Below the pieces are notes generated by a model. It was not told where the DNA came from. It saw only the letters and a list, made by a program, of their open reading frames with translations, and did not search any database. 7,236 bases of DNA from CAZTWC01 sp964617105 [NCBI: uncultured Myxococcia bacterium] (GTDB lineage Bacteria > CAZTWC01), in NCBI GenBank assembly GCA_964617105.1, contig CAZTWC010000190.1:1-7236 (forward strand), in the 5' to 3' direction. The translations under genes and the position numbers were made by a program. Positions 5,013 through 7,236 of this stretch are shown here, in pieces (position 1 is the first letter of the stretch; every line of letters begins with the position of its first letter).

Positions 5013-6295
5013 TAATGCCGGTTTGACACCGCAGTTTTTACCAACTTATCCTCCCACAGACGCCGTCTTTCTAACCATTTTTGATAATTATCGCCTTTTC
5101 CATTTAAAAAATAATTGCCCTGGTTATCTATGCAAGAAACCATTAAATTGACTCCATCCTTAGAGGCGGGCTCTATCTTTTCACCTGCCACCAGTAAGGC
5201 GAGAACATCAACCACCCTCTGAGGCTTAACATATTCTCCGCACAACAGGGTGGGATTGGAATCGCAAAGGCTGCTGTGTCCACAAGGGTAGCAGGTTAAC
5301 TCCGGAGCCAGTATAACATGACCGTGACCATAGGGCCCCATTTGCGTTGGTGATGCCGGCCCCTGGGCTATCTCTAATATAGCGGGCCCAGATGGTAAAA
5401 TGGCAGCCAGGTGTTTAATGGCAGTATCAGGGGTAATTAAAACCTGGAATTTTTCCAATATAACGGCGGTCACAGCCAAATCCTGACAAATAACCACGGT
5501 ATTACTCTGGGTTCGGGAAATCTCTTCCAACTGATGCTGTTCCCAGGGAGCCCCTAAAAGAGCCAGCAAAGCGTCAGGATATTTTTTCTTTACCAGTTTT
5601 AACAGAGAAACTATAGATTTTTGCGGCCAATTCTTTTTGGGATCGCTACTAAAAACTTGCAGGCCCAGCAAGGGGGAGTGATTGGCAAAGCCGCACTCTA
5701 TCATTATCTGGTTCGCCCGCTGTCGGGCAGTGGTTGATATCTCCACCGCTCCATCCATCTCTATCCTTTCCAGTCCCAAGGCATTTTTATAGATATCCAG
5801 GTAATGAAAAACATTTTCAACCGGATGGTTACCCAACTGGTTCAAATAGATAAACCATTTGTTGTAGATACCCTTTTTCCCGCTGGAGTTAATGGATAAT
5901 CCCAAATAGTGGCGGGGAGCCAGCATGGAGAGTAAATGCCCACTGAGTAAATTGTTGGTCAGGTTAACTGCCAGGTTGACTGGCTCTCCCACTAAACTTT
6001 TTAGTTGGGTCAAGCGGGTTTTGAGTAAAGAGTGAATCTCCAGGCAATTGTATTGACCGCTACGGTATAACTCTTGTAATTCCCTACGGGGAAAAGTGAG
6101 CATGTTGATAAAAGATGGAGATATGTGCTTAACCTGGCTGAATTGGTCATTGATTAATAGGTGCAATTTTGATTCAGATCTACGATTAAAAAGAGTGGAC
6201 AGAAGAGGAAGGCAACTGATAATGTCGCCCAGGCGCAAGAGATGAACAAAAATTACATTGTCCTTAGGCAAATTATGATCCATATTTGGGGTCAT
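5012..6295 (-). CDS. GT9 family glycosyltransferase (ADP-heptose:LPS heptosyltransferase-like, 427 aa)
   Basis: Residues 14-35 (VIFVHLLRLGDIISCLPLLSTL) are the classic GT9 opening with R-x-G-D at 21-24. The second Rossmann half has LGLQVFSSDPKKNWP (210-224), ALLALLGAP (242-250) and ITPDTAIKHLAA (287-298), which holds the donor-binding region of heptosyltransferases. A cysteine cluster LTCYPCGHSSLC...LLC (C335, C338, C344, C352) follows, as in many GT9 proteins. GT9 enzymes transfer heptose from ADP-heptose in LPS core synthesis, and relatives act in flagellin or surface-glycan modification; the acceptor here is unknown. The last 55 residues (373-427) extend past the GT9 core. Length is somewhat above WaaC/WaaF (about 320-350). 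ATG 6295 is used, but Met5 is an equal alternative; neither has a Shine-Dalgarno. Divergent from queC; a Maf-N protein lies 2 kb away. Confidence 0.88.
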   Translation of the reverse strand: MTPNMDHNLPKDNVIFVHLLRLGDIISCLPLLSTLFNRRSESKLHLLINDQFSQVKHISPSFINMLTFPRRELQELYRSGQYNCLEIHSLLKTRLTQLKSLVGEPVNLAVNLTNNLLSGHLLSMLAPRHYLGLSINSSGKKGIYNKWFIYLNQLGNHPVENVFHYLDIYKNALGLERIEMDGAVEISTTARQRANQIMIECGFANHSPLLGLQVFSSDPKKNWPQKSIVSLLKLVKKKYPDALLALLGAPWEQHQLEEISRTQSNTVVICQDLAVTAVILEKFQVLITPDTAIKHLAAILPSGPAILEIAQGPASPTQMGPYGHGHVILAPELTCYPCGHSSLCDSNPTLLCGEYVKPQRVVDVLALLVAGEKIEPASKDGVNLMVSCIDNQGNYFLNGKGDNYQKWLERRRLWEDKLVKTAVSNRH

Positions 6296-6464
6296 TGGCA
6301 GAAAAATTTTATTTTATAAATAACACGGCTATATTGTATAGCAAAGATAGGGATAATAAAAGGAGAAAGATTTGCCGGTTGTAAATTGCCGCTAAATAGG
6401 GTATCATTAGTGGCCATCCTGACCACATGGCTCTTTACCTCAATTGTTGCCTACAGGTTTATTT
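6296..6464. other. Divergent intergenic region between the GT9 gene and queC
   Basis: It must hold both outward promoters, but neither is clear: a TATAAAAT-like run near 6315 could serve the GT9 gene on the minus strand, without a good -35. On the plus strand AGGAG (6361-6365) precedes a TTG-led reading frame of seven codons (6372-6395), possibly only chance. GTGG/CCAC (6410-6413, 6423-6426) and GCCAT/ATGGC (6413-6417, 6427-6431) are overlapping, mutually exclusive small hairpins. I do not recognise a preQ1 riboswitch of either common class. Confidence 0.4.
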
Positions 6465-7235
6465 ATGTCGGACAGTAAAAATATAAAACGGGCAATTGTC
6501 CTTTTAAGCGGCGGTCTTGATTCAGCCACTGTCCTGTCTATAGCCCTGGACAGAGGATTTGAAACTTATGCCATCTCATTTGACTATGAGCAAAGACATA
6601 AATTTGAGTTGAAAATGGCTAAAAAACTGGCCATCAGTATGGCTGTAAAACGTCATTTTCTGGTCAAGTTTGATTTGCGGCAAATTGGGGGCAGCGCTCT
6701 GACCTCGGAGATCGCTGTTCCTCATGGAGAAGGAAAACATGACCAGGAAGAAATCCCGGTCACCTATGTGCCGGCCAGAAATACCATTTTTCTCTCCTTC
6801 GCCCTGGGCTGGGCTGAAGTGCTGGCTGCTTCCCATATATTTATCGGCGTAAATGCAGTAGATTACAGTGGGTACCCAGACTGCCGGCCCCAATATATCG
6901 AAGCCTTCCAGCAAATGGCAAATTTGGCAACCAAACGGCAAATCAAGGGTGAACCATTACTGGTGGATGCACCTTTGTTAAATATGAGCAAAGCAGAAAT
7001 TATCTCTCTGGGATTAAAATTGGGGGTCGATTACTCCCTGACCCACAGTTGCTATAACCCCACTACAGAGGGTGTTTCCTGCGGGCAATGCGATTCATGT
7101 TTTCTGCGATTAAACGGGTTCAGAGAAGCTGGATTTGAGGACCCATTACCATATATTAACCAAGATTACTGTCCTGGACAAATTTCCCCCTCTTACCGTA
7201 AATTCGGGGCAAAGGAGAGAGAGCAAAACCGATGA
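6465..7235 (+). CDS. queC: 7-cyano-7-deazaguanine synthase QueC (256 aa)
   Basis: QueC makes 7-cyano-7-deazaguanine (preQ0) from 7-carboxy-7-deazaguanine, ammonia and ATP, in the queuosine tRNA-modification pathway. The ATP-binding PP-loop is SGGLDSAT (15-22). [13 protein letters not shown] (99-111) and [19 protein letters not shown] (124-142) are QueC signatures. The zinc site is C196, C206, C209 and C212 in HSCYNP followed by SCGQCDSC. Length fits the family (about 220-250) with a short C-terminal extension. ATG 6465 is preferred: the residues just before SGGLDS then match the usual length and ACAGG (6453-6457) lies 7 nt upstream. An in-frame TTG at 6444 would add seven residues without a better ribosome site. 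The gene ends in TGA within ATGA (7232-7235), so it is probably translationally coupled to the next gene, likely another pathway member. Confidence 0.97.
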   Translation: MSDSKNIKRAIVLLSGGLDSATVLSIALDRGFETYAISFDYEQRHKFELKMAKKLAISMAVKRHFLVKFDLRQIGGSALTSEIAVPHGEGKHDQEEIPVTYVPARNTIFLSFALGWAEVLAASHIFIGVNAVDYSGYPDCRPQYIEAFQQMANLATKRQIKGEPLLVDAPLLNMSKAEIISLGLKLGVDYSLTHSCYNPTTEGVSCGQCDSCFLRLNGFREAGFEDPLPYINQDYCPGQISPSYRKFGAKEREQNR

Positions 7236-7236
7236 A
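7232..7236 (+). CDS. Probable start of the next gene, coupled to queC (only 5 bases in window)
   Basis: ATG at 7232-7234 overlaps the queC stop as ATGA. Upstream, AAGGAGAGAGAG (7212-7223) is a purine-rich ribosome site inside the queC 3' end, slightly far at about 14 nt from GGAG but closer from GAGAG. In other genomes queC is often followed by queD, queE or folE; which one applies cannot be read here. Confidence 0.4.

Noticed and set aside
6296-6464. preQ1 riboswitch upstream of queC
   Set aside because: GGATAATAAAAGGAGAAAG near 6351-6369 faintly recalls the end of the preQ1-II class, but the required pseudoknot stems are not found, and the preQ1-I core with its A-rich tail is absent.
6444-6464. 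TTG at 6444 as the queC start
   Set aside because: The ATG at 6465 starts the protein at the family's usual distance from SGGLDS and has ACAGG at normal spacing; the TTG has no ribosome site.
6576-6941. 121-residue minus-strand ORF opposite queC
   Set aside because: Antisense shadow of a well-conserved enzyme; no recognisable protein family.

Overview
The window (about 7.2 kb, moderately AT-rich) looks like the chromosome of a Gram-negative, probably flagellated bacterium. The grounds are an ADP-heptose-type (GT9) glycosyltransferase, a protein matching the N-terminal domain of Maf flagellin glycosyltransferases, an exported GspC-like protein, and sigma70-type promoters. The gene mix (DUF1015, DUF362, GT9, Maf-N) is reminiscent of Desulfobacterota ('deltaproteobacteria'), but this is an impression from protein style and not a proven placement.

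Layout, left to right. (1) 1-330, minus strand: the first 110 codons of a tyrosine-recombinase (phage-type) integrase with a TTG start and strong Shine-Dalgarno; it runs off the left edge. (2) 331-558: non-coding, with short direct repeats sharing the core AGCGTAAA that could be integrase arm sites. (3) 559-634: intact tRNA-Thr(CGT), followed by a strong intrinsic terminator. This is the probable right edge of an integrated element. (4) 692-1933, minus: complete DUF1015 protein with a near-consensus promoter and a leader of about 84 nt. (5) 2159-2884, plus: a 241-residue protein resembling only the N-terminal part of Maf glycosyltransferases. (6) 2940-4868, minus: a GspC/PilP-like exported protein followed by a DUF362 protein whose C-terminus carries a cysteine pattern like the NuoB/[NiFe]-hydrogenase small subunit. 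(7) 5012-6295, minus: GT9 heptosyltransferase-like protein. (8) 6465-7235, plus: complete queC (queuosine/preQ0 synthesis), ending in an ATGA overlap with the next gene.

The GT9 enzyme and the Maf-N protein fit together as a surface or flagellin glycosylation group, though they are on opposite strands with other genes between them. queC probably opens a deazaguanine operon continuing to the right.

Not explained by the genes: a 42-bp sequence present twice in direct orientation (1963-2004 and 4971-5012, 38/42 identical by eye) that brackets the Maf-N/DUF362/GspC-like block; a perfect dyad just upstream of the Maf-N start; and the integrase lying on the 5' side of the tRNA, not the usual 3' side. 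I see no CRISPR array, transposase or known riboswitch. I do not see a clearly new defence or biosynthetic system; the strongest leads are the DUF362-NuoB-like architecture and the dispersed repeat pair.
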